Positions 12,298-20,899 of a stretch of DNA of 64,000 nucleotides are shown here, piece by piece. Position 1 is the first letter of the stretch. Each line of letters starts with the position of its first letter. This stretch comes from Curtobacterium flaccumfaciens (lineage in GTDB: Bacteria > Actinomycetota > Actinomycetes > Actinomycetales > Microbacteriaceae). The stretch is from the NCBI GenBank assembly GCA_029689965.1, contig CP121450.1, forward strand, positions 1,178,001 to 1,242,000, written 5' to 3'. The position numbers and the translations under genes are program-made. The notes below the pieces were generated by a model. That model was given only the letters and a program-made list of their open reading frames with translations, was not told where the DNA came from and did not search any database.

Positions 12298-12318
12298 GTT
12301 GAGTGCAGTAGACTCAAC
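12298..12318 (+). promoter_or_regulatory. HAIR operator (HspR site) of clpB
   Basis: Perfect inverted repeat GTTGAGT-N7-ACTCAAC, differing from the HAIR consensus only at the outermost base of each arm. It begins right after the MFS stop codon and ends 32 bp before clpB. Confidence 0.88.
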
Positions 12319-12350
12319 TACAGGACCAACGCAACGAAAGGACGGAACGC

Positions 12351-14517
12351 ATGGCGAACCTCCAGGGCGCTCCTGACTCGCAAGAGCAGCAGAAGACCGC
12401 CCTCGAGCAGTACGGCGTCGACCTCACCGCGATCGCCCGGAGTGGCAAGCTCGACCCGGTGATCGGCCGAGACGCCGAGATCCGGCGCGTCAGCCAGGTG
12501 CTGACCCGCCGCACCAAGAACAACCCCGTGCTCATCGGGGAACCCGGTGTCGGCAAGACCGCCGTCGTCGAGGGCCTCGCCCAGCGCATCGTGGCGGGCG
12601 ACGTCGCCGACTCCCTCAAGGACAAGCGGCTCGTGTCGCTCGACATCTCCGCCCTCATCGCCGGCGCGAAGTACCGTGGCGAGTTCGAGGAGCGGCTCAA
12701 GGCCGTGCTCAAGGAGATCAACGACTCCGACGGGCAGATCATCACCTTCATCGACGAACTGCACACGCTCATGGGTGCCGGTGGTGGTGAGGGCTCCGTC
12801 GCGGCGTCGAACATGCTCAAGCCGATGCTGGCCCGCGGCGAACTCCGACTCATCGGAGCGACGACCCTCGACGAGTACCGCGAGTACATCGAGAAGGACG
12901 CCGCACTCGAGCGCCGCTTCCAGCAGGTCTACGTGGGGGAGCCCAGCGTCGAGGACGCCGTGGCGATCCTCCGCGGGCTCAAGGAACGGTACGAGGCGCA
13001 CCACAAGGTGTCGATCAACGACTCCGCGCTCGTGGCCGCGGCGAGCCTGTCGAACCGGTACATCTCCGGCCGACAGCTGCCGACAAGGCGATCGACCTCA
13101 TCGACGAGGCAGCGAGCCGGCTCCGGATGGAGATCGACTCCAGCCCGGTCGAGATCGACGAGCTGAAGCGCAACGTCGACCGGCTGCGCGTCGAGGAGTT
13201 CGCGCTCAAGCAGGAGAAGGACGACGCCTCGAAGGCACGTCTCGAGACCCTGCGGAACGAGCTGCACACGCGCGAGGAGCGCCTGGCCGCCCTCGAGCAG
13301 CGCTGGCAGGCCGAGCGTGCGAGCCTCAACCGGATCGGTGAGCTGAAGCAGCGCATCGACGAGCTGGGCGGGGCCGAGGCCCGGGCGGAACGCGACAACG
13401 ACTTCGAGACGGTCTCGCGCATCCGCTACGCCGAGATGCCCCGCATCCAGGCAGAACTGGCTGCAGCGGAGCGCGCCGAGTCCGCCGACCGGATGGTGAA
13501 CGACAGCGTCACCGACGAGGACATCGCCGCCGTGATCGCCCAGTGGACGGGCATCCCGATGGGGCGCCTGCTGCAGGGTGAGACCGAGAAGCTGCTGCAC
13601 CTCGAGAACGAGCTCGGCCGTCGGATCATCGGGCAGCGCAGTGCCGTGACGACCGTGTCCGAAGCCGTCCGCCGCACCCGCGCGGGCATCTCCGACCCGG
13701 ACCGTCCGACGGGCTCGTTCCTGTTCCTCGGCCCCACCGGTGTCGGCAAGACCGAGCTGGCCAAGGCGCTCGCCGAGTTCCTGTTCGACGACGAGAAGGC
13801 CCTCGTCCGCATCGACATGAGCGAGTACGGCGAGAAGCACTCGGTCGCGCGGCTCATCGGCGCCCCGCCCGGCTACGTCGGGTACGAGGCCGGTGGACAG
13901 CTCACCGAGACCGTCCGGCGGCGCCCGTACTCCGTGGTGCTGCTCGACGAGATCGAGAAGGCCCACCCCGAGGTGTTCGACGTGCTGCTGCAGGTCCTCG
14001 ACGACGGTCGCCTGACCGACGGGCAGGGCCGGACGGTGGACTTCAGGAACACGATCCTGATCCTGACGTCGAACCTCGGCTCGCAGTTCATGACGGACCG
14101 GTCACTCACCGACGTGCAGCGGGATGAAGCCGTCCGCGAGCTCGTGCAGCAGGCCTTCCGCCCGAGTTCGTCAACCGGCTCGACGACATCGTCGTGTTCC
14201 AGGCGCTCACGGAGGAGGATCTCGGGCAGATCGTCTCGCTGTACGTCGACCGGCTCGCGCACCGGCTGACCGACCGGCGCCTCGAGCTCGCGGTCACGCC
14301 GGACGCTCGGGCCTGGCTCGCCGAGCGCGGGTACGACCCGGTCTACGGCGCGCGTCCGCTCCGCCGCCTCATGCAGCGGCAGATCGACGACCGTCTCGCG
14401 CGGGCGATCCTGTCGGGTGACGTGCGGGACGGCGACACGGTCCGCGTCGACGTCGCCGCAGGCGGCGACGAGCTGACGGTGGAGCCGTTCGAGCTGGCGG
14501 AGATCGTCGAGGAGTAG
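12351..14517 (+). CDS. clpB: Chaperone disaggregase ClpB, form without N-domain (two frameshifts)
   Basis: Hexameric AAA+ disaggregase that rescues aggregated proteins with DnaK. About 722 aa when repaired, against about 860 for full-length ClpB: it begins only about 20 residues before the first AAA domain and has no Clp_N repeats. Walker A motifs are GEPGVGKT (63-70) and GPTGVGKT (about 461-468); [10 protein letters not shown] and [10 protein letters not shown] are the Walker B motifs. A long coiled-coil middle domain (nt 13130-13500) marks ClpB rather than ClpA/C. AAAGGA precedes the ATG. Deletions at 13080-13082 ([12 protein letters not shown] needs CCGG) and 14161-14164 ([11 protein letters not shown] needs CCGG) break it. 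Regulation by HspR is inferred from the HAIR at 12298-12318. Confidence 0.95.
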
Positions 14518-14561
14518 ACCGCCCGACGCCCCCGGAGCCCGGTTCCGGATCAGGTGACCGT

Positions 14562-14606
14562 CTGGAGGCGCGGTGCCGGTTCCTGGGACCGGCACCGCGC
14601 CTCCAG
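14562..14606. repeat. Palindromic repeat, CTGGAGGCGCG family; likely acts as terminator
   Basis: Perfect 19-bp arms (14562-14580 and 14588-14606) with a 7-nt loop, located between clpB and the DUF2231 gene. The outer arm CTGGAGGCGCGG is shared with palindromes at 23040, 29259 and 44577 and with half-copies elsewhere. Confidence 0.8.
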
Positions 14607-14622
14607 GGCTACGTTCCAGGGC

Positions 14623-15175
14623 ATGCCTGAGCTTCCCCTGCTGCGTCGCCTCACCGACTCCGTCGAGCACGCGAGCGTGCTCGACACGGCCGTCGACATC
14701 GACCGTTCGGTCGTGCGCGCCCTCGCGCGACCGAAGGCGCTGCGCCGGCTGCTGCACGGCGTGCCGTTCGGCACCCGCTCCACCCCTCATGGTGCAGGTC
14801 CCGCTCGGCGCGTGGATCTCGGCTGCGGTGCTCGACCTGCTCGGCGGCAAGGGGAACGCGAAGGCTGCCAAGACCCTCGTGGGAGTCGGGCTGGTGTCGT
14901 CGGGGAGTGCCTCCGTCGCGGGGTACGTGGACTGGTCGGAGCTCGACCGCGAGCAGCTCCGGACGGGGTGGGTGCACCAGGCCGTGAACTGGACGGGCAT
15001 CACCCTGTACGGCCTGTCGTGGATGCAGCGGAAGCGCGGGAACCACGGTGCGGGCAAGCTGCTCGGGTTCGCGGGGCTCGCCGTGGTCGGTGTGGGCGGG
15101 TACCTCGGCGGGCACCTGGCGTACCGGCAGCGTGCGGGTGTGAGCCGCGACGGTGAGGTCCCGTTCGACTCCTGA
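14623..15175 (+). CDS. DUF2231-type integral membrane protein (two deletions)
   Basis: About 184 aa. After a soluble N-terminus (MPELPLLRRLTDSVEH) it carries the GHPLHPLMVQVPLGAW motif typical of DUF2231 and about four membrane helices. The motif is recovered only by adding one G at 14770-14771 and one C at 14783-14786; frames before and after differ by two bases, as expected. The C-terminal tail is short and polar. Function of the family is not established. It sits downstream of clpB but is separated by a strong hairpin. Confidence 0.8.
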
Positions 15176-15193
15176 GCCCTCGGTGGTCAACGG

Positions 15194-15224
15194 CGCGGCC
15201 CCGGTCCCTGTGACCGAGGCCGCG
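15194..15224 (+). terminator. Hairpin terminator
   Basis: 13-nt arms with one mismatch (15194-15206 and 15212-15224), loop CCTGT, followed by TCATTT. Confidence 0.65.
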
Positions 15225-15259
15225 TCATTTCGTTGCGCGCGAGGGGTGCTGATCATGCC

Positions 15260-15335
15260 TGGTCATGACCAGTTCGTCAAGCGTCGGTGCCGATCCGTTC
15301 GACATCTGTGATCCCGCGGAAACATGCGGATCACA
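15260..15335 (+). promoter_or_regulatory. Two candidate operators upstream of the sugar ABC importer
   Basis: A perfect 12-bp palindrome TGGTCATGACCA at 15260-15271 and an inverted repeat TGTGATCC-N13-GGATCACA at 15307-15335. Both lie in the 261-bp space before the binding-protein gene. No -35/-10 pair with good spacing is clear; TTGACA occurs at 15362-15367 without a matching -10. Confidence 0.35.
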
Positions 15336-15436
15336 ACCGTCCACAAGCGCCCGATTGATGGTTGACAACGCGCCCGAGGGTCTTCACTTGCCAATACGCA
15401 ACGTCCTTTCATAAAGGTCGGACCAAGGGAGTCAAC

Positions 15437-16762
15437 GTGACACGCACGCGTTTCGCCGCACTCGGTGCGCTCGCCCTCGCAGGCGCGCTCGCCCTCACCG
15501 GGTGCTCCGCCGGAAGCAACGGAGCTTCCGACGGCGGCACGAAGTCCATCGGTACCCCCGATGGCAAGGGCAAGACCCTCACCGTCTGGATCATGAACGG
15601 CGACCTCAGCCCGAAGATCCTCGACGTCGCCGAGAAGCAGTTCACCAAGGCCACCGGGGCCAAGGTCAAGCTTCAGCTCCAGCAGTGGGACGGCATCACG
15701 ACCAAGCTCACGACGGCGCTCGCGCAGAAGGACGCCCCGGACGTCGTGGACCTCGGCAACACGCAGGTGCCGGTGTACGCGGCGACCGGTGGGCTGATGG
15801 ACCTCTCGCCGTACAAGAAGGAACTGCAGGACGGGCAGACGTGGCTCTCCGGGCTCGAGGGCCCGGCCACGGTCGACGGCAAGCTCTACGGAGCCCCGCT
15901 GTTCGCCGGCAACCGCGCCGTGATCTACAACAAGAAGATGTGGTCGGACGCCGGGGTCACCGACGTCCCGAAGTCGTACGACGAGCTCACCGCCGACCTC
16001 GACAAGGTCAAGGCGAAGAACCCGCAGGCCGACTTCTCCGCCTTCTACATGCCCGGCCAGTACTGGTACGGCGGACTGCAGTGGGTGTGGGACGCCGGCG
16101 GGCAGATCGCGACCGAGAAGAGCGGCAAGTGGACCGGCGCGATCGACTCCGCCGACGCCGTCAAGGGTCTCACCGCGTGGAAGGACTTCCAGAACACGTA
16201 CTCGGCGAAGTCCACGCAGGACATCAACACCGACAAGCCGGCCGAGTCCGACGTCTTCGCACAGGGCAACACCTCGGCGATCCTCGGTTCTGCGTGGGAG
16301 ATCGGCTCGATCACCACGGCGAAGCCGGAGCTCAAGGACCAGATCGGCACCTTCGCGATGCCGTCCTCGACCGAGGGCAAGACCCAGCCCGTCTTCCTCG
16401 GCGGCTCGGACCTCGGCATCCCGTCGAAGTCGCAGAACCAGGACCTCGCGCTGTACTACACGAAGATCCTGACCTCGAAGAAGTTCCAGCAGGACCAGGT
16501 GTTCGGGGTCGACGGCTGGGAGCCGAACTCCACGCAGCTGCTCGACGCGGTGGCCGGTGACGTGGACGAGCTCCACAAGCCGTACTTCGCGGCGGCGTCC
16601 ACGAGCCGCCCGACCCCGGCCACGCCGGGATGGGCGACGATCGAGGGCGACTCGACCTTCCAGACGATGTTCGCCGACATCGCCACCGGTCGGAAGACGC
16701 CGCAGCAGGCCGCCGAGGGCTTCTCGAAGCACCTCACGTCCGCGCTCAACGCGCAGCAGTAG
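15437..16762 (+). CDS. Sugar ABC transporter, substrate-binding lipoprotein
   Basis: Captures a sugar or oligosaccharide outside the membrane for the two permeases that follow. 441 aa, uninterrupted. The GTG at 15437 is chosen because AAGGGAG lies 5 nt upstream and it gives a compact lipoprotein signal (basic MTRTR, hydrophobic core, lipobox LTGC with Cys23). The body has the family 1 binding-protein fold (LTVWIMNG, ALAQKDAPDVVDLG, YGAPLFAGNRAVIYNKKMW). An aromatic-rich stretch (PGQYWYGGLQWVWDAGG) is typical of sugar contact. The permease gene begins 4 bp after the stop. No ATPase gene follows; such systems usually use a shared MsiK-type ATPase. The sugar is unknown. Confidence 0.93.
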   Translation: MTRTRFAALGALALAGALALTGCSAGSNGASDGGTKSIGTPDGKGKTLTVWIMNGDLSPKILDVAEKQFTKATGAKVKLQLQQWDGITTKLTTALAQKDAPDVVDLGNTQVPVYAATGGLMDLSPYKKELQDGQTWLSGLEGPATVDGKLYGAPLFAGNRAVIYNKKMWSDAGVTDVPKSYDELTADLDKVKAKNPQADFSAFYMPGQYWYGGLQWVWDAGGQIATEKSGKWTGAIDSADAVKGLTAWKDFQNTYSAKSTQDINTDKPAESDVFAQGNTSAILGSAWEIGSITTAKPELKDQIGTFAMPSSTEGKTQPVFLGGSDLGIPSKSQNQDLALYYTKILTSKKFQQDQVFGVDGWEPNSTQLLDAVAGDVDELHKPYFAAASTSRPTPATPGWATIEGDSTFQTMFADIATGRKTPQQAAEGFSKHLTSALNAQQ

Positions 16763-16766
16763 TCCA

Positions 16767-17793
16767 TGACCTCCACTGCGGAGCGGGTGTCCGGTTCGGC
16801 TGCGGCCGAGCCGGGCACCCGGCAGCGCCGCGGAGGCTCTGCTCGTCCCGTCCCCGCGGGTTCCGGCCCGCGGGGTGGTCGCGGGGGCGTCGTCGGTCGC
16901 TGACCTCCTCGCGTGCGCCGCTCGTGCTGCTCGCACCCGCGGCGATCCTGCTGCTGGCCCTCGTCGTGTACCCGCTCGTCCGCCTCCTGGTGATCTCCTT
17001 CCAGGACTACGGTCTCCGGGCGATCTTCACCGGGCAGGCCGGGTTCGCCGGCATCACGAACTACACGAACGTGCTCACCGACGCCAGCTTCTGGCCGGTC
17101 ATCCTGCGGACGATCCTGGTCACCGGCGCGATGGTCGTCGGCACGATCGGCATCGGGATGGCGGTGTCGCAGCTGCTCACCCGGCTCGGCGTCGTCATGC
17201 GCACGGTGGTCAGCGTCGTGCTCGTGCTCGCGTGGGCCATGCCGAACGTGGCGTCGAGCCTCGTCTGGCAGTGGCTCTTCCAGCCGTTCTACGGCGTGCT
17301 CAACTGGCTCATCACGCAGCTCGGGGTGTTCGGCGACCACACGCAGGACAACTGGGCCTCGAGCCCGGGTCAGGCGCTGACGATCGTGCTGTCCCTGGTG
17401 ATCTGGCAGGCGGTGCCGTTCGTCGCGCTGACGCTCTACGCGGCCCAGTCCCAGATCGCGCCCGAGTACTACGAGGCCGGTGCGCTCGACGGTGCCTCGG
17501 CGTGGGCGATGTACCGGGCGATCACGCTGCCGGCGCTCGTGCCGACGCTGCTCCTCGTGACCATCCTCTCCGTGATCTGGGACTTCAACGTCTTCAACCA
17601 GATCTGGTTGCTCACCAAGGGCGGCCCGGAGGACACCACGCTCACCCTGGGCATCTGGACCTTCGTGAAGTCGTTCGTGTCGAACGCGTACGGGCAGGGC
17701 GCCGCGATCGCCGTCATCTCGACGCTCATCCTCGGTGTGCTCACCAGCTACTACATCCGCCGGCTCGTGCGGAGCGGGGAGGAAGACCTGTGA
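16767..17793 (+). CDS. Sugar ABC transporter permease 1 (MalF type; N-terminus frame-disrupted)
   Basis: First inner-membrane channel subunit of the importer. Six membrane helices from about nt 16920; the ATPase-contact EAA loop reads EAGALDGASAWAMYRAITLP. The ATG at 16767 lies 4 bp after the binding-protein stop but is two bases out of frame with the membrane core, so two bases appear to be missing somewhere in the G/C-rich disordered N-terminus (16800-16895). A start inside that stretch is the alternative. The last bases overlap the next gene (GTGA at 17790-17793). Confidence 0.9.
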
Positions 17794-18720
17794 CGACGAC
17801 CACGACCCCCGGGGTGACCGGGGCGACCGCCTCTGAGACGCAACCCGACGTGACGGGGCGAGCCGCGCCTCCAGGCCGGTCGCGACGGACCGGGCGCGGA
17901 AGCGGAAGCCGCGCGTCCTCGCGAACACCATCGCCGTCGTGTTCTGCCTGATCTGGGTGTTCCCGATCTACTGGATGGTGAACACGGCGTTCAAGCCCTC
18001 GGACGAGGTCACGACGCTCACCCCGATCTGGCTGCCGCTGCGGCCGACGCTCGAGAACTTCACGCGGGCGCTGACGCAGGACGGGTTCCTCGTGTACCTG
18101 CGGAACTCCGCGATCGTGGTGGTGGCCGCCGTGCTGCTGTCGATCGTCGTCGGGTTCCTGGCCTCGGCCGCGCTGTCGCGCTTCCGGTTCCGCGGGCGTC
18201 GGGCGATCCTCGTGGCGATCCTGTTCGTGCAGATGATCCCGTCCGGGGCGCTGCTCATCCCGCTGTTCCTGTCGTTCCAGACCCTCGGGCTCCTCAACAG
18301 CTACCTCGGGCTGATCCTGGCGTACGTCGCGAGCGTGTTGCCGTTCTCGATCTGGGTCATGCGCGGGTTCTTCGTCGCCGTCCCGGTCGAGATCGAGGAA
18401 GCGGCGAAGGTCGACGGTGCCGGTACGTTCCGGATCCTGTGGAGCGTGCTGTTCCCGCTGGTGATGCCGGGTGTCATCGCGACGAGCGTGTTCGCGTTCA
18501 TCGCGGCGTGGAACGACTACCTGACCGCGTACGTGATGCTCAAGGACCAGGGGATGTACACGCTGCCGGTGTGGCTCGCCGGGTTCTCCACGGACAAGGG
18601 GACCGATTTCGGGGGCTCATGGCCGCGAGCGTGCTGTTCTCGATCCCGGTCGTGGTGTTCTTCCTCATCGTGCAGCGGCGGCTCGTCAGCGGCATGACCG
18701 CTGGGGCGGTCAAGGGCTGA
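17790..18720 (+). CDS. Sugar ABC transporter permease 2 (MalG type; two frameshifts)
   Basis: Second channel subunit, about 310 aa. Translation is coupled to permease 1 through the GTGA overlap. A Thr/Pro-rich N-terminus is followed by six helices and the EAA loop EIEEAAKVDGAGTFRILW. Deletions are at 17876-17879 (GGCCGGTC) and in the G run at 18611-18615 (DFGGLMAASVLFSIP needs six Gs). The N-terminal disordered stretch contains a half-copy of the dispersed CGCGCCTCCAGGCCG repeat (17864-17878). Confidence 0.9.
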
Positions 18721-18734
18721 CCCGTTCGGTGTCC

Positions 18735-18768
18735 GACGCCCCGATCCGCTCCGGCGGGTCGGGGCGTC
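18735..18768 (+). terminator. Hairpin terminator of the sugar ABC operon
   Basis: 10-bp arms GACGCCCCGA / TCGGGGCGTC around a 14-nt loop that can itself pair, 14 bp after the operon stop. The rest of the 308-bp gap to 19029 holds the operator region of the next operon and nothing else recognisable. Confidence 0.65.
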
Positions 18769-18935
18769 GTCGTCTGCGGCGGGAGGAGCTGCGGCGCTTC
18801 GTGCGACCTCGCTCGGCGAGGTGGGTGAGCGGGCGGAACACGCCGCTCGCGTTCGGAGACTGGGCGGGAAGTGTCGCCCGGAGCCGGCGAGCGTGACGAA
18901 CAATGCCCGGTCGGGGGCCGGCGAACCGACACGCC

Positions 18936-18995
18936 TGCGTTCGTGTTGGTTTCGGCACGGAACGGTTGCGTTCGTGTGGACTTCGGACGTACAGT
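18936..18995 (+). promoter_or_regulatory. Promoter and direct-repeat operator of the fructose operon
   Basis: Identical 11-mers TGCGTTCGTGT at 18936-18946 and 18967-18977, spaced 31 bp (three helical turns). The second overlaps a possible -35 (TTGCGT, 18966-18971) that stands 18 bp from TACAGT (18990-18995). Direct repeats of this kind fit a DeoR-family autorepressor; the next gene encodes one. Confidence 0.5.
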
Positions 18996-19028
18996 TCTCG
19001 AAACCCACGGGAACGAAGGAGTTCGGGC

Positions 19029-19816
19029 ATGTACGCAACCGAGCGGCACGACGCGATCGCAGCAGCGCTGCAGGACGCCGGCCGGGTCTCCGTCGCCGAC
19101 CTGGCCGAGCACTTCGACGTCACGACCGAGACGGTCCGGCGTGACCTCGACGCCCTCGAGTCAGCCGGGTCCTTCGCCGGGTCCACGGCGGAGCCGTGCC
19201 GATCGGCCGCTCCAGTGTCGTCGAACTCACCGTCGCCGAGCGCGAGGGGCAGCACAACTCCGCGAAGTCCGCGATCGCCCGGGCCGCGATGCGTCTGGTG
19301 CCGTCGACCTTCACCGGCTCGATCGCCATCGACGCCGGCACCACCTGCGCTGCCGTCGCCGCCGAGCTCGCCCGCTGGGAGCCGGCCACCGCCGGTGCGA
19401 CCGTCACGGTCATCACGAACTCCGTCCCGATCGCCGCGACCCTGCAGCACAGTGAGCACGTCGAGCTGCACCTGCTCGGCGGCCGCGTCCGTGGGGTCAC
19501 GAGCGCCGCGGTCGGCACCTCCACCGTCGAGCAGATCGGCGCCCTGCGGCCCGACGTCGCCTTCGTCGGCACGAACGGCCTGTCCGCCGGCTTCGGTCTG
19601 AGCACCCCGGACGAGTACGAGGCCGCCGTCAAGGGCGCGTACGTCCTCGCCGCCCGTCGTGCGGTCGTGCTCGCGGACGCCGCCAAGCACGGCGTCGAAG
19701 CACTGATGCGGTTCGCCCGGCTCGACGAGATCGACACCGTCGTCACCGACCAGGAGCCGCCCGCCGACCTCGCCGGAGCCCTGACCGACGCCGACGTCGA
19801 GGTGGTCGTCGCATGA
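19029..19816 (+). CDS. DeoR-family transcriptional repressor of fructose uptake (one frameshift)
   Basis: About 262 aa. N-terminal winged helix (MYATERHDAIAAALQDAGRV, then VSVADLAEHFDVTTETVRRD), hinge LRRVHGGAVP, then a sugar-phosphate isomerase-like effector domain (IAIDAGTT, LGGRVRG, VGTNGLSAGFGLSTP). The inducer is probably fructose 1-phosphate by analogy with fru operons. AAGGAG precedes the ATG at 19029. One base is missing in CCGGG at 19165-19169, which lies exactly at the hinge. The stop overlaps the fruK start (ATGA), so repressor, kinase and probably transporter are one operon. Confidence 0.92.
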
Positions 19817-20840
19817 GCGAGCAACGCGTGAACCCCGGCACCGTCACGAGCACCCGCATCGTCACGGTCACCCCGAACCCCAGTCTCGACCGCACGATCG
19901 AGCTCGCCGGGGAACTCCAGCGCGGTGCCGTCCAGCGCGCGACCCGGAGCACGGCAGAGCCCGGCGGCAAGGGCGTCAACGTCTCCCGTGTCATCGTGGC
20001 GAGCGGCGGCGACACCGTGGCGGTCCTGCCCGGCGACGAGCTCGACCCGGTCCTGCTCGGCCTCGCGACCCGCGGCATCCCGACGGCGGCGCTGCCCATC
20101 GGTGCTCCGCTCCGCTCGAATGTCACCGTCACCGAGCCGACCGGCACGACGACGAAGCTCAACGAGCCCGGCCCGTCGCTCGCCGGCCGTCTCGACGACC
20201 TCGCCGCCCTCGTCGCGGACGCCGTGGGGACGACCGCCACCGGACCGGCTGCCCGCTGGGTCGTGTTCGCCGGATCGCTGCCGCCGGGGTTGCCCGACGA
20301 CGCACTCGCCGTCCTGGTGCGGGCCGTCCGGGAGCGCCACGGCGACGACGTCCGGATCGCGGTCGACTCGTCCGGCGTGCCGTTCACCGCACTGGTGCAG
20401 TCCGGCGAACGGATCGACCTGGCGAAGCCGAACGCCGAGGAGCTCGCCGAGGTCGTCGGCGGCGACCCCGACGAGTTCGAGCGCGACGTCGACGCCGCAG
20501 CCGAGGCCGCCCAGCGACTCCGTGACAGGAACGTCGGCACCGTGCTCCTGACCCTCGGCAGCGCCGGCGCGGTGCTCGTCACCGAGTCCGGCAGCCACGC
20601 CGCAGCCGCACCGCGGATCGTCGCCCGCTCGACGGTCGGCGCGGGGACTCCTCGCTCGCCGGCTACCTGCTCGCCGAGGTCGCCGGGCAGTCGCCCGAGC
20701 AGTGCCTCGCCCAGGCCGTCGCCACCGGGGCCGCCGCAGCGGCACTCTCCGGCAGCGACGTGCCCGCCCTCGACCACACCGATCCCGCGGCCATCGCCGT
20801 CCGGGCGCTGCAGCAGCACACGGCGACCGAACTGGCCTGA
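19813..20840 (+). CDS. fruK: 1-phosphofructokinase (one frameshift in the catalytic motif)
   Basis: Phosphorylates fructose 1-phosphate to fructose 1,6-bisphosphate, feeding PTS-imported fructose into glycolysis. About 342 aa, pfkB/ribokinase fold: VTPNPSLDRTI at the N-terminus, PGGKGVNVSR (sugar binding), and the C-terminal GAGD catalytic motif. The missing base at 20643-20646 (GGGG for GGGGG) falls inside GAGD, so the raw reading loses the catalytic Asp and the last 60 residues; adding it restores TVGAGDSSLAGYLLAE. It starts inside the deoR stop codon and is followed 59 bp later by fruA. Confidence 0.95.
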
Positions 20841-20899
20841 CCCCCACCCCGAACACTGCATGTCCTGCGCCGCGCGGCGCCCTTGCAAAGGAGCAACCC

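Noticed and set aside
15307..15335. CRP-type site (TGTGA...TCACA) before the sugar ABC operon
   Set aside because: The half-sites are 8 bp long with a 13-bp spacer, not the TGTGA-N6-TCACA spacing of CRP; kept only as a generic candidate operator.
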